DNA of 64,000 nt from Neofusicoccum parvum (taxonomy: Eukaryota > Ascomycota > Dothideomycetes > Botryosphaeriales > Botryosphaeriaceae). The position numbers and the translations under genes are program-made. Of the stretch, positions 31,854-42,090 are shown in pieces (positions within the stretch are counted from its first letter, which is position 1; each line of letters begins with the position of its first letter). The DNA lies in NCBI GenBank assembly GCA_020912385.1, contig CP087207.1, positions 2,046,001 to 2,110,000 on the forward strand, written 5' to 3'. The notes beneath the pieces are model-generated. The model did no database searches. It saw only the letters and a program-made list of their open reading frames with translations, and was not told the DNA's origin.

Positions 31854-34800
31854 ACCTCTCAAGACGATCCACGCGAACCTAGGAAAGAGCGGAACAGCAC
31901 AATATAGTCTCCTAAATGACGAGGACCTTATCGACTTTAGTATCATCTCTATCTCTGAACCAAGCTGCTTCCGCAACGCCGAAGGAAAAACAATAGCAGC
32001 ACCTATCACCCACCCCTATTAGACCCAATTATTACCAACGAAGTCCCGGCAAGGCCGGTTTCCCTTCCGCTCAATGATGTGGATACGCAAAAGCATCTCA
32101 GTCCGTCAGATCTCGATACCCTCGCCCGACATCACAGCTGCAGTAATTACACTGCAAGATAGAACCATTCTTATAGCATCGGTCTACGTCGCGAAAAAGG
32201 AGAGTCTAGCCGATTACGAGCTTACAACTATACTCGAGAAGCTCCAGGCAGCGGTTACGCAGTCTGGGGCTCAGACTAACGGAGTGCTGGAGATCCTGAT
32301 CTGTGGGGATTTTAATAGGCACGACCAGCTCTGGGGAGGTGATTTAGTACAAGGCTCTGTACGCAGTGGAGAAGCAGCGCCAATAATTGACTTTATGGAG
32401 GACCTTCACCTCCAAAGTCTGCTTCCCCGAGGCACAACTACCTACGAGTCAGCCGGATATAGCTCTACAATCGACCTTATTCTCGCGTTACCGCGGCTAG
32501 CGGAGGACGTAAGCGCCTGCCGTCCCTCTAGCACAGTATACGGACCCGATCACCAAGCGATTGAAGCACACTTTCAAATCAACGCACCTGGCCAGGCACC
32601 AGAAACTCAATACGCCTTCCGGAGTACGAACTAGGAGGCGGTTAGGGCTGACGTGGGAAGAAGACTAGCCGAGAGGCCCCCTCCGGACTCTAGAGATGTC
32701 GAAGGTGCCGCCAACTACCTAACAGGAGTCGTCTCTACGTCACTACAGAACTATGTCCCAAAAGCCAGGCCGTCACCGTACGTTAAGAAGTGGTGGACAG
32801 CAGACCTTACCCAGTTGCGGAGGTCATTCACGTACTTCAGAAACCAGGCGCGAGCCGTCCGAAGGTGGGGACAGCGGGATAGCTGGCTAGAGGAACAAGC
32901 AAAAGTAGCAGCAAAGAGATTTCATGACACTATAAGACGATAAAAGCGAGCCTGCTGGAAAACCTTTCTAGCAGAGCTAACTAATATCTGGAAAGCAGCA
33001 AGATATCTCTCCAGCTTAGAAAAGAACAACTTCGCTCAAATTGCGCGTATACATCACCGAAATGGCTGTGCTGAGTCGGATAAAGCAATCTCAGAAGCTC
33101 TCATTGAGAACTTCTTCCCAGAACTTCCGCTAGTACAAGAACGCACATAGAACGAGACGCACCAGGCTCCTAACAACCAGTTTAGCCACGCCCCTCTCTT
33201 AATAGATGAAGTCAAAGAGGCAATCCTCCGAGCTAGCCCGTACAAAGCACCTAGAGCAGACGGGATACCAGCAGTAGTCTGGCGTGAACTCTGGCCAGTA
33301 GTCGACAAGTATATCCACCAATTATTCAACGAGTCGCTGCTGCAAGGCTACCTACCTAGCCATTGGCGACTCGCAAAGATTGTTCCTCTACGCAAGGCAG
33401 GAAAACCGGACTACGAACTCCCATAAGTATACAGGCCGATCTCGCTGCTGTCAACGCTAGGGAAAGCGCTTGAATCAGTAGTTGCGGAGAGGATATCTGC
33501 CCTGGTTGAAGAGCACTCTCTATTGCCAAAGAATCATTTCGGGGCCCGGAAACAGCGATCTACGGTACAAGCACTAACGGTCCTCCAACAGCGCATCTAC
33601 GACGCGTGGCGCGATGGGAAGGTCCTATCGCTACTCTCGTTTGACGTTAAGGGTGCCTACAATGGCGTAGCGAAGGAGGTACTCCTCGAGAGGCTCCGTC
33701 AGCGGAGAATTCCCGAGACTCTTGTTAAATGGATTGACGCATTCTGCTCTGGTAGAAGTGCGTCAGTGGTAGTCAACGGGAAGACCTCAGAGGAAATAGA
33801 CCTCCCACAGGCAGGACTACCACAAGGATCGCCTCTCTCACCAATCTTATTCCTCTTCTTCAACGCAGACCTGGTCCAGTCAGTCACAAATAAGAATAAA
33901 GGAGCATTTGCGTTCGTCGACGACTATAGTGCCTGGGTTACCGGCTACTCGGCCGAAGAGAACGTGGCAAAACTTCAAGACACTATAGTGCCCCGGGTAG
34001 AGGAATGGGAGGCAACAAGCGGTGCAACATTCGAAGCCGGGAAGACAACGCTTATCCACTTTACAAGAACGCCCCAAAGACTATCGGACCAAGCGGTGAC
34101 AATAAAGGGGAATGAAGTACACCCAAAGACGGAGGCTAAAATTCTCGGTGTCATCTTTGACCAAGAACTGAAGTTTAGAGCCCACGCAGGCAGGATCGCG
34201 AAAAGGGGAACCCAGGCCGCCTTGGTGCTAAGAAGGCTACAGGGCCTACGGCCAAGCAGCGTACGCCAGCTCTTCACAGCAACGGTAGCGCCAACAGTTG
34301 ACTATGCCTCGCCGGTGTGGGCACCCGCGGCCACATACCTGACGCTTAGATCACTTGAAGCGATTCAAAGGATTGTAGGAAGAGCCATTACGGGGGCCTT
34401 CAGGACTGTTGCCCTACCAATTCTAGAGGTCGAAGCAGCAATCTTACCTACTAGGATTCGCCTTGAACAACAAATGCTCCGGTTTTGGGTCAACTGTTAC
34501 ACTCTCCCGCAGTCTCATCCATTCTGGAGGTTGAAAAGAGCTATTAACCCAGCGAACAAAAGATTCGTCTCGCCACTCCAACGGATAATGCTCTTGGCTG
34601 GAGAAATAGACACCGAACGGCTAGAGGCAATCCAGCCGTTTGTGAGGATGCCCTGGGATAACAGACCGGTAGTAAAGATCGAGAGCCTGGAGACAGCAAG
34701 CCTATAAGCAAGCACGCCCCCAACGTTAGAGGTAGCCATCTTCACCGATGACTCGTAAAGAAACCAGAGAGTCGGCGTCGGCATCTCCTGCGTGGATAGT

Positions 34801-35712
34801 AAAGGCGTGACTGCTATAGCACACTCGCTCCTAATAGGTAGATCGGACTCAATCGATATCCTACACGCGGAACTACGGGCAATCCAGCAGGCCGTGGCCC
34901 TAGTACACGGCACATGGTCCAAAGAAGCCGTCGCCGCGTACCCAGGTATAGCAAGGACGAAACACATCATCTATAGCGATAGCAAGACAGCCCTACGCTC
35001 CCTACTCCGACCGTGGCAGAGGCCAAGCCAGGAGGTTATTAAAGATACCCTCAACCTCCTACACCAGACCCAACAGAATAACGGGCCGCCAATTGAGTTC
35101 AGATGGGTGCCAGCGCACCAGGGAATCGCTGGAAACGAGAGGGCAAACCAACTAGCCCTACGGGCCACAGGGGGTACCCAAGAGCCCCCGCCTAGCACGA
35201 TGTTACGGTCCCTGGCGCTAGCAAAATGTGAAGCCGTAACTGCGAAGAAGAGAAGGGAATTGTTTAAAGCCGTAAAGGGAGGTGAGGCATCTCGTAAACT
35301 CGATCAGGCACTTGCTCAGCTCCATACGAAACGGCTATACAACCAACTCAGCTATAGGGAGGCCTCAGTCATTGCCCAGCTGAGAACGTCTAAAGCGAAC
35401 CTTAACGAACCGCTATATAAAATCAAGCGAGCGCAGTCAGCAGCGTGTACCTGCGGAGCAGAGAAGGAGACGGTCAAGCATTTCCTCCTTAAGTGTATAC
35501 GCTGGATGGACATCCGGGTAGAACTACAAAACACCCTTAGAGACAGATTCGGCGACCTTGCATACATGCTAGGAGGCTGGTCAGGAACAAAACTACCGAA
35601 TGGAAAATACAGGGACGGACCACCAGACAAGTGGCGGGCGAGTACGAGCGCGATTAGAGTAACGGCAGCTTTTGCTTTAGCTACCGGAAGGCTTAATACA
35701 ACTAGGGACTAG
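31846..35712 (+). pseudogene. LINE 1 ORF2: AP-endonuclease, reverse transcriptase, RNase H (seven premature stops)
   Basis: One reading frame can be followed for 3.87 kb with no frameshift, cut by stops at 32020, 32632, 32941, 33148, 33424, 34705 and 34756 (first base). The N-terminal endonuclease shows LEILICGDFNRHDQLWGG and STIDLILALPR, with GPDHQAIEAHF at its end. The reverse transcriptase has YRPISLLSTLGKALESVVAERI, LSFDVKGAYN, GLPQGSPLSPILFLFFNADL and the catalytic FVDD at 33913-33924. RNase H follows (FTDDS, HAELRAIQQA, YSDSKTAL, WVPAHQGIAGNERANQLA), then a CTCG...H...C motif. All seven stops can be derived from CAA, CAG or TGG by one C-to-T or G-to-A change. The expected FTDGS reads FTDDS, another G-to-A change. 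Confidence 0.9.
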
Positions 35713-36045
35713 GAAACTGCGATGGCTACTCAATTACCTATCTTTCTACCAGCTAGTTGTCACGCTGATACAGGGACTGACAACACTCGGGAATTAGTCT
35801 CGATGAGGCCGGGCACGAAGGATCTAAGTAGTACCTCCCCTTTTACGCTCAACAGCCTTGGCCTTGACGCTTTTTTTTTTTTCCTTTTCTTTCCTATCTT
35901 TCCTACGTAAACTACGCTCGTTCTAAGAAGGATAGCGACTTCTATTCAGTGTGTGGGCCTTGGATGAACCGGGATCCCAATGTAGTTTAGCGCAGATTTA
36001 GCGATATTGTCCCTATGGCCCGCGGAGGCCGACGGGGTGTATGAA

Positions 36046-36068
36046 TACTACTACTACTACTACTACTA
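36046..36068 (+). repeat. (TAC)n tail of LINE 1
   Basis: Seven TAC triplets end the element, as in LINEs whose 3' ends are simple repeats rather than poly(A). The candidate target duplication follows at once. Confidence 0.75.
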
Positions 36069-36069
36069 T

Positions 36070-36080
36070 ACAGAGCAACA
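36070..36080. repeat. right target-site duplication of LINE 1 (candidate)
   Basis: ACAGAGCAACA directly follows the (TAC)n tail and repeats the sequence at 30326-30336. Confidence 0.6.
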
Positions 36081-36150
36081 CCAGATTGTTATAGCTTTCC
36101 TACAGTATATAAGCACACTCACTTAGCTAGCTACTTGACCCTTCGTGGTT

Positions 36151-36163
36151 AACTTCTTCAATA
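36151..36163. repeat. target-site duplication of LINE 2, left copy
   Basis: AACTTCTTCAATA recurs exactly at 38980-38992, bracketing a minus-strand LINE fragment. Confidence 0.8.
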
Positions 36164-36395
36164 GATAGATAGATAAATTCATTTCTTCCCGATATAGCTC
36201 CCTTACGGGTCCATGCGGGGTAGGCTATCTGTAATTACTTTATACGAGGGGGAAAACCTTATTCGCCAGGCGAAAACCCCTCCTTTCTATCCAGGTGTGT
36301 CTTCCTCTACTTATTCCGTTTTTCCTGTTTACTAGTAGTGGCTGCTGTGGCAGCCCTTCATTCAATTGCTGGTGTACCCTTTCAGTCTTCGTCCC

Positions 36396-36467
36396 GGTCC
36401 TCCTGGTAGTCCTCCTGGTGGTCCTCCTGATGGTCTTCCTGGTGATCCTCCTGGTGGTCCTCCTAGA
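36396..36467. repeat. 12-bp minisatellite, six units, at the LINE 2 ORF end
   Basis: Six head-to-tail variants of GGTCCTCCTGGT fill 72 bp exactly. The array starts at the LINE 2 stop codon and runs into its 3' UTR, so it is probably part of the element. Confidence 0.75.
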
Positions 36468-38968
36468 GCATTTCCCTGGCTAGGCTGAACTGGTTTAGAA
36501 GCCCCGTGCGTAGGAACCATACTGTCGCTGCCTTAATCCCCTTCTTTGTGGAGAGGAGGGAGTGGTAGTCTGTAGTTCCCGCCTCTTGCAGCATCTGTGC
36601 CCTTCCCTGCTGGAAGTGGTGGTAGAAGAGAAGGATATGCTTTGGGGTCTGCCTCTGCCACCCACACGGGCAGGCTGGGCTGGGGTGTCCCGGTACCTTG
36701 CGTCTGAAGAGAAAGTCCTCCAGTCCAATATTCTCTGTACGTAGTAGGATGGCGATTGTACTGAGTGGTTTAGATAGCTCCTTGTGTAGGTCTCTAAGCC
36801 TTGGGGTCCAATCCGTGTTCAGGGCTACTGGCTTGTTTCTTCTTTCTTGATTGATATGCGTGGTCCATTGCTCCCTCCATATTTCCTTAAACACCATGTG
36901 GATTCTGGCTTTCTTAGGGAGCTTCTTGGTGTTGGGTTTGTTGCTTTCTATAAGGGAGTTGATTCTCTTGCGGAGTCGTACTCTCCTAGCTGGGCCAGCT
37001 GCGCCCTTAGCCTTTAGCACCGCTTTGGCTATGTCCTTGATGTCCTGGCATGTCCTCTCTATTACTTTAGCTACCGGATTCTCCTTGGCGCGGAGTGCCT
37101 GGGTGAGGGCAAGTTCATCCAGATGCAGTGGGAGAGGGGGGGATTCCTGTTTCATGTTCTAGGACTTTGGTGTTGGTGGATTTATACGCTCCAGAGATGT
37201 TGCGGAGGCACGTATTCTGGATCTTTTCTAGTGGTTTGCTTGCCGTTTTACGCCATCCTAGGGTTCCCTCTGGGGTATGCCACACCCCACAGCCGTAGGT
37301 GAGGACTGGCCTGACTACTGCTGTGTAGATATGTCGAGCTTTCGCGAAAGAGGCCCCCCAGGTGGATGCTGCAAGCCTAGATAGAGAGGTATACTGTTTA
37401 GCAGCCTTTGTAGCAGTTTCCTTTATGTGGGGTCCCCATCGCAGTTTGCTGTCTACGTGAATTCCTAGGATCTTTACTGTTGGCTCCGGCTTTCCTCCAA
37501 ATCCTGGGATGCGAATTTTTGCATTCATATTGAATTTCTTTGGCCTTCTTGTAAAGTGAGTAAGGTGGTACTTGTCGGGTGTAAATGTTGATCCATGGGT
37601 TGCCGCCCATTGTATGCATGTTTTATTCGCTTCCTCTAGCGTTCTGCAGTTTTGCTCTGTAGATCTGCTAAATGTAAGGATGTTGGTATCATCAACGAAT
37701 CCTAGGGGGAATGTGCTGCCCCTGCGTAGCTTGGTAAGAAGGTTGGAGGCGAAGAAGAGGTAGAGAATTGGAGATAATGAGGATCCCTGTGGGATACCAT
37801 TTGAGGTTTTAATTGGCGGGCTGGTAAAGTCTCTAAAGGATAGTTGTGTGGTGCGGTTCTATAGAAAGGAGCGGGTGAATCTCTCTATCCAGACTGGTAG
37901 CCTTGCCATTCTAATATTGTGGAGGAGCCTCTTGTGGGAGACCCGGTCGTATGCCCCCGTTATGTCCAGGCTAAGTACTGATGCCACCAGTCCTTGGTCC
38001 TGTGCCCAGACTGTATGGATTTGTTCCGTTAGGAGGTTAAGTGCTACTACAGCAGATCTGTTTCTTCTTGCACCCATTTGTAGGTCAGGGAGTAGGCTAT
38101 GCATCTCAGTTGCCTGGGAGATCCTATCCGCTACGATTTTCTCAAGTAGTTTGCCAAGCGTGTTGAGTAGGGCAATTGGTCTATATGCCTTAGCTTTGGT
38201 GTAGTCTTCTCTTTGTGGCTTCTTTAGGACAACGGTGGTTGAGCACTTGAACTGTCTAGGGTGGTAGGAGAGTGTGAGGCATCCCTGGAAGACGTTGGTG
38301 AGGGGCTTTACTAGTGTGTGTGCACACTGTTTTAGGAATCTATTAACTATTTTGTCTGGGCCTGGCGCCTTATCGGGGGGAAGCCGCTTGATGGCATTAA
38401 GGATTTGTTCCTGGGTAAGATCCTGGACTATTTCTACCGGTTCTGGATAGATGGTTCCATTGATATCGGAGAGATCGGCGGCTTTAGGAGGAGGGAAGAA
38501 CTGGTTTACGAGGATTTCTACCTTAGAGGGGTTGTTATAACGTAGGACCTGGTCTGTCCCTTGTAGAGGTGGGAATTGCGGCGGGGTTGATGGTTCTAGT
38601 GCTTTAGTTCTGGCCCACTTCGCCAGTTTCCAGATTGCTGAGGGGTCGGCGGTAATTTCTGCTACTGTTCTTCGCCATGCTTTTGTTCTGTCTCTTCTAA
38701 TTTGTCTTTTCTTTCTGTTGACGGTAGTTTGATACGCAATCCAATCTTCCTCCTTTCCTGTATTGGTCCATTTTCTTCTAGCTGCTCTAGCCTGGTGGAC
38801 TAGCTCTGAGCACTCTTTTGTCCACTGGGTAGATGCCCAGGGTGAGGGTTTTGCAGCTGGGATGGTTTCCTGGATGGTGTCCTGAATGGCCTTCTGGATC
38901 TGCTCGACGGCGGCGTCCAGCTCTATCTCAGTGCTTGGTTGGCTTGTTCTGATGCTCCTAAGCTTCAT
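36463..38968 (-). pseudogene. LINE 2 ORF2 fragment: reverse transcriptase and C-terminal region
   Basis: The frame opens near 38968 with VEQIQKAIQDTIQETIPAAKPSPWASTQWTKEC and passes into the reverse transcriptase: RLPPDKAPGPDKIVNRFLKQ, AYRPIALLNTLGKLLEKIVADRI, SLDITGAYDRVSHKRLL. A TAG at about 37859-37861 (SFL-stop-NRTTQ, likely CAG to TAG) is followed in the same frame by GIPQGSSLSPILYLFF and the catalytic FVDDTNIL. A one-base shift occurs in the G7 run at 37136-37142: on the minus strand seven Cs break EHETGIPP, and the other frame continues as PLPLHLDELALTQALRAKENPV. The end has a zinc-like CPCGWQRQTPKHILLFYH. No RNase H is evident. It cannot encode a working protein. Confidence 0.85.
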
Positions 38969-38979
38969 CTGGAGTGTTC

Positions 38980-38992
38980 AACTTCTTCAATA
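38980..38992. repeat. target-site duplication of LINE 2, right copy
   Basis: AACTTCTTCAATA marks the 5'-truncated end of the minus-strand element and matches 36151-36163. Confidence 0.8.
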
Positions 38993-39893
38993 ATCGAGCT
39001 ATTATTGGTAACACGGCCTTCGCACGCAGTGCTCCGTCACGTGTATTCGTCTATACTTGTTCTCACTCCCTACCTTGTACCCACTCAAGGTAAACCCTAC
39101 ACGGCTTACCACCCTCTTTGGTGTTTGGATCCTTAGAGGCAGAGGCCCGCCGTTACAGGGTAGTGTTGAGGCTAGTGTAGCTTTTGTTGAACGAAAGATG
39201 AAGCACGTGATTGCGGGCACGTGTGGTTGACATTTCTATAGACGTTCGAAATAAGCTTTTAAAGGGATGCTAAGCTCTCTTGGACGAAATAACACGGACG
39301 AAAGGTAAACATAAATCGGTAGGTTCCGAGACCCTGCGTCGTCGAGACAGTACGCGTCAACTGATCAACACTAATATCACTGAACTGTCCTATGAGATTT
39401 GGCAGCACGCGAGAAACTAATAATTGTAACTTTCCTTGCTGTAAACTCGCTTCTTCACATCCGATAACCCGACCTCGCGTTCGGCTCGGCTTAGTTTCAA
39501 GCCGTTCCTCCTCTATACTATAGAAGGTTAAAAAGATCTTCAAGCGAAGGGTTAGGAGGGATCGTTCGGCCCGGTCTCCTACGTACTCCTCACCTATCCT
39601 GGTTCGTTTTCGTATCCCGTCGCCTCACAGCCCCACACGCGCATAAGTTCCACTAGGCAGCAATGATAGTCGGTTCGAAAGTGACACCTTTACGTTCGCA
39701 ACCAGGAATATTCCTAAGCGGACAAAAGGGTCCTCAGCGGACGAAAGATCTCTGAGCGGACGAAAGAATCCTAACGGGACGAAGGGATTATAATCTCCGA
39801 TCGTAAATACGGAATTTTACATGCATAAATATAGTCTTTTTCCCTCCCTAGTACTTCCAAGGAGCATCCTACGACCCTAGTAGTTTATGAGCT
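38993..39893. other. repeat-bearing region without a gene
   Basis: No coding frame is supported; the best is 95 codons on the minus strand (39543-39259) with no motif. It contains a paired CACGTG site (39204-39209 and 39218-39223) like the one left of LINE 1, and a short tandem array at 39713-39789. It may be an old non-coding element. Confidence 0.4.
39713..39789. repeat. four-unit tandem repeat of 18-20 bp with core AGCGGACGAAAG
   Basis: Four diverged units, each starting CCTA/CCTC/CTGA and carrying GCGGACGAAAG or a near match, lie head to tail. Related GGACGAAA words also occur at about 39281-39304. Confidence 0.65.
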
Positions 39894-41079
39894 ATGAAGG
39901 AGGCTATTGTCGACCCAGGTAAACCTACGAGAAAATTGGCCGCATATTTGTAGTGAAGCTAACATCAAAAGATCTTGAGATCCGCATCGTGGATTCTCCA
40001 ACCCCTGAACCTAATGCCGACCAAGTCATTATCAGGGTTATCGTGAGCGGGACGAATCCTAAAGACTGGTAAGAATTGTCTAGCCTGAAATTTATGAACC
40101 CAGCACTTAGATTGACGGCATAGGAAAATGGCGCATCTTTTCAAGATGTCAGCTAATAGCGGAGACGACATTGCCGGCATTGTCCATAAGATCGGCGCTC
40201 ATGTAACTGAGTTCAAGCCTGGAGACCGTGTTGCCGCTCTTCATATGCCAGGAGAAGCGCATGGCAGCTACGCTGAATACGCGGTTAGCTGGGCACATAC
40301 CACATTCCACCTCCCAAACCATATTAGCTTCGAAGGTGCGTGATATTCGCTTTCTAGTTACTCGTGTTATCCCAAGACTTTGCTGACGTCTTGTAGAAGG
40401 AGCTACCATTCCCCTCGCGGCTTTGACTGCTGCCGCCGGTCTCTACCTTCACCTTAATCTCACAGAGCCATGGTGCCCGCGTGTAGAAGCAGGGCCTATG
40501 CCGCTAGTAATATATGGTGCTTCTTCAGCTGTGGGGGCATATGCTGTCCAGCTTGCTCGCCAAAGTAACATTCACCCACTCATTTGCGTCGCCGGCAAGT
40601 CGCAAGGGTATGTTGAGTCTCTCATCGACCGCAGCAAAGGCGACACCGTCCTCGATTACCGCGAAGGGGATCTTGCCAACAATATCGAGAAAAGTGTCGG
40701 AGCGAATAGGTTGTCCCATGTGTTCGAAGCGGTCTCCGCAGATGGCAACGATGAAATCCTGCTGCAGGCGTTGGGGTCTGGGGGCAAGGTGGCGTGGATT
40801 CTTCAATCCTTTGAGAGAACCTATCCGGTCCGAGAAGACGTCGAACAAACCCATACGAACATGTTGCGTCTGTTTGCGGAAAACAAGGATTTTGGTCACG
40901 CCATGAGCAGGCACCTAAGCAGGGCGCTTCAGGGCGGTAACTTCAAACCCCATCCACACAAGGTTGTCGAAGGTGGTTTGAGCGGGCTTCAATTGGCACT
41001 GAGTAATTTGATGAAGGGAAAGGCGAGCGGATTCAAGTACATTATCCGGATCAATGAGACAGAAGGTTTGGGATTTTAG
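39894..41079 (+). CDS. MDR-family zinc-type alcohol dehydrogenase/enoyl reductase
   Basis: Exons 39894-39918, 39954-40068, 40124-40335 and 40397-41079 close in frame and give 344 residues. The first exon is only 25 bp (MKEAIVDP). The GroES-like half reads VIIRVIVSGTNPKDWK, NSGDDIAGIVHKIGAHVTEFKPGDRVAALH and HGSYAEYAV. The Rossmann half has AATIPLAALTAA-like EGATIPLAALTAAAGLYLHL and VIYGASSAVGAYAVQLAR near residue 155. The end reads KASGFKYIIRINETEGLGF. No structural-zinc Cys cluster is present, so it belongs with quinone-oxidoreductase/enoyl-reductase-like MDRs rather than true zinc alcohol dehydrogenases. It should use NADPH to reduce an enone, quinone or similar; the substrate is unknown. 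A second MDR lies at 44-45.3 kb. Confidence 0.88.
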
Positions 41080-42090
41080 GTTTGTCGATTTTTGGTTTGA
41101 GGCATCTTGGATTTCGAGTAATGCAGGCCAGAAGTAGATCAATCTCTTACTATATCTCGAAAGGAGGTGAAAAAGTGTCTGTATTTGTCGGAATTTGAGG
41201 CTAGAAAGAATGCATTGAATTCTACCTGGCCCTCTTAAAGGCTTTGTACGAGTGACTAAAAATCGAAGCATTGCCGAGGGAAAAATTAGATCTAAGGGAA
41301 AGTAAAATAGGTGTGAGTGAAACCGACGAAGGAATCAATGTAGTGTCCAAGAAAAAATCAACGGAGAAAATGATGAGCATAGTTGTTGGCAATATTCACA
41401 CATTCAAGGAACATGACCGGTAAAACTTATGTATCTGGGTAAACTTCTCCCGAGTGTGCTGCCCATAAGTGGAGACGCCAGCCAGCGGTATATTGGCCGC
41501 GTCTTCAGTAGCGCGAAACCGAAGTGGGAATCCTTGCGAATACAGGTCGAGAAAACGATCGACAAGCACTCTCCTCAGTAGATGTGAGTTGGCTGCACAA
41601 TCTTGTCGAGTCGATGTATCTCTAAGTGATCGGCCCAGTGTCTTCCGGTAGACCGCTCTAGGATACTTTGATAGATCTTCAGATACGTTAGGCAATACGG
41701 ACGACTATCTCGCTACGCATATCGGCTTTTCATTTTGCTCGTATTTCTCCTGTTCCTCCGCGGACGAAGACTGGCGGAGGATTCTCAAAGCATTACATTA
41801 ATCTTCTCATTGCACACGTCGCATACAGGTAGTAGCATGAGATCCTAGTCAAATTGAAGAGGCTCGCCGGTTACCCTGGATTATCATTACGCTGCTTCCA
41901 GGCGGCTTCGTCGACAAAGGCGATAGAACAGGACCCTTTAGAGAGATTTTCCATCGCTCTCTTCTTATTTTCCGCCCCGCTTTCCCTTTCTCCCTCATCA
42001 GCTCTCGGTCCTGTTCTCTCCAGAAGCTCTCATACCGTCTTCGACCTTCAAACTCTCGAACCCTGCAATCGCTCCGAACCTACCTATAAC
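41080..42090. other. 1-kb intergenic region
   Basis: A 99-codon frame on the minus strand (41695-41396) is the only notable one, and I cannot assign or support it. The right end has a C/T-rich leader typical of fungal promoters just before the 42091 start. Confidence 0.45.

Larger units (their letters stand above)
30337..36069 (+). mobile_element. LINE 1: Tad/I-type non-LTR retrotransposon, decayed
   Basis: A 5.7-kb element carries ORF1 (gag-like, zinc knuckles) and ORF2 (endonuclease, reverse transcriptase, RNase H), and ends in a (TAC)n tail at 36046-36068. It is flanked by a candidate 11-bp target-site duplication. Both frames are cut by stop codons without frameshifts. Upstream 5' UTR is lacking if the left boundary is right, so it may be slightly 5'-truncated. 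The RNase H domain after the RT and the three-knuckle ORF1 fit fungal Tad/I-group elements. Confidence 0.85.
36164..38979 (-). mobile_element. LINE 2: 5'-truncated non-LTR retrotransposon, minus strand
   Basis: This 2.8-kb element lies between 13-bp direct repeats. On its coding strand it begins inside ORF2 and ends in a (TATC)n tail, seen on the plus strand as GATAGATAGATA at 36164-36175. It holds a reverse transcriptase and C-terminal region but no endonuclease, gag or complete 5' end, as expected for incomplete reverse transcription. Its protein is clearly different from that of LINE 1, so the two are separate families or subfamilies. The two elements lie tail to tail, 94 bp apart. Confidence 0.85.

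Noticed and set aside
36295..36483. 62-codon hydrophobic plus-strand frame (VLLVVLLVVLLMV)
   Set aside because: It is the translation of the LINE 2 minisatellite and UTR, not a membrane peptide gene.
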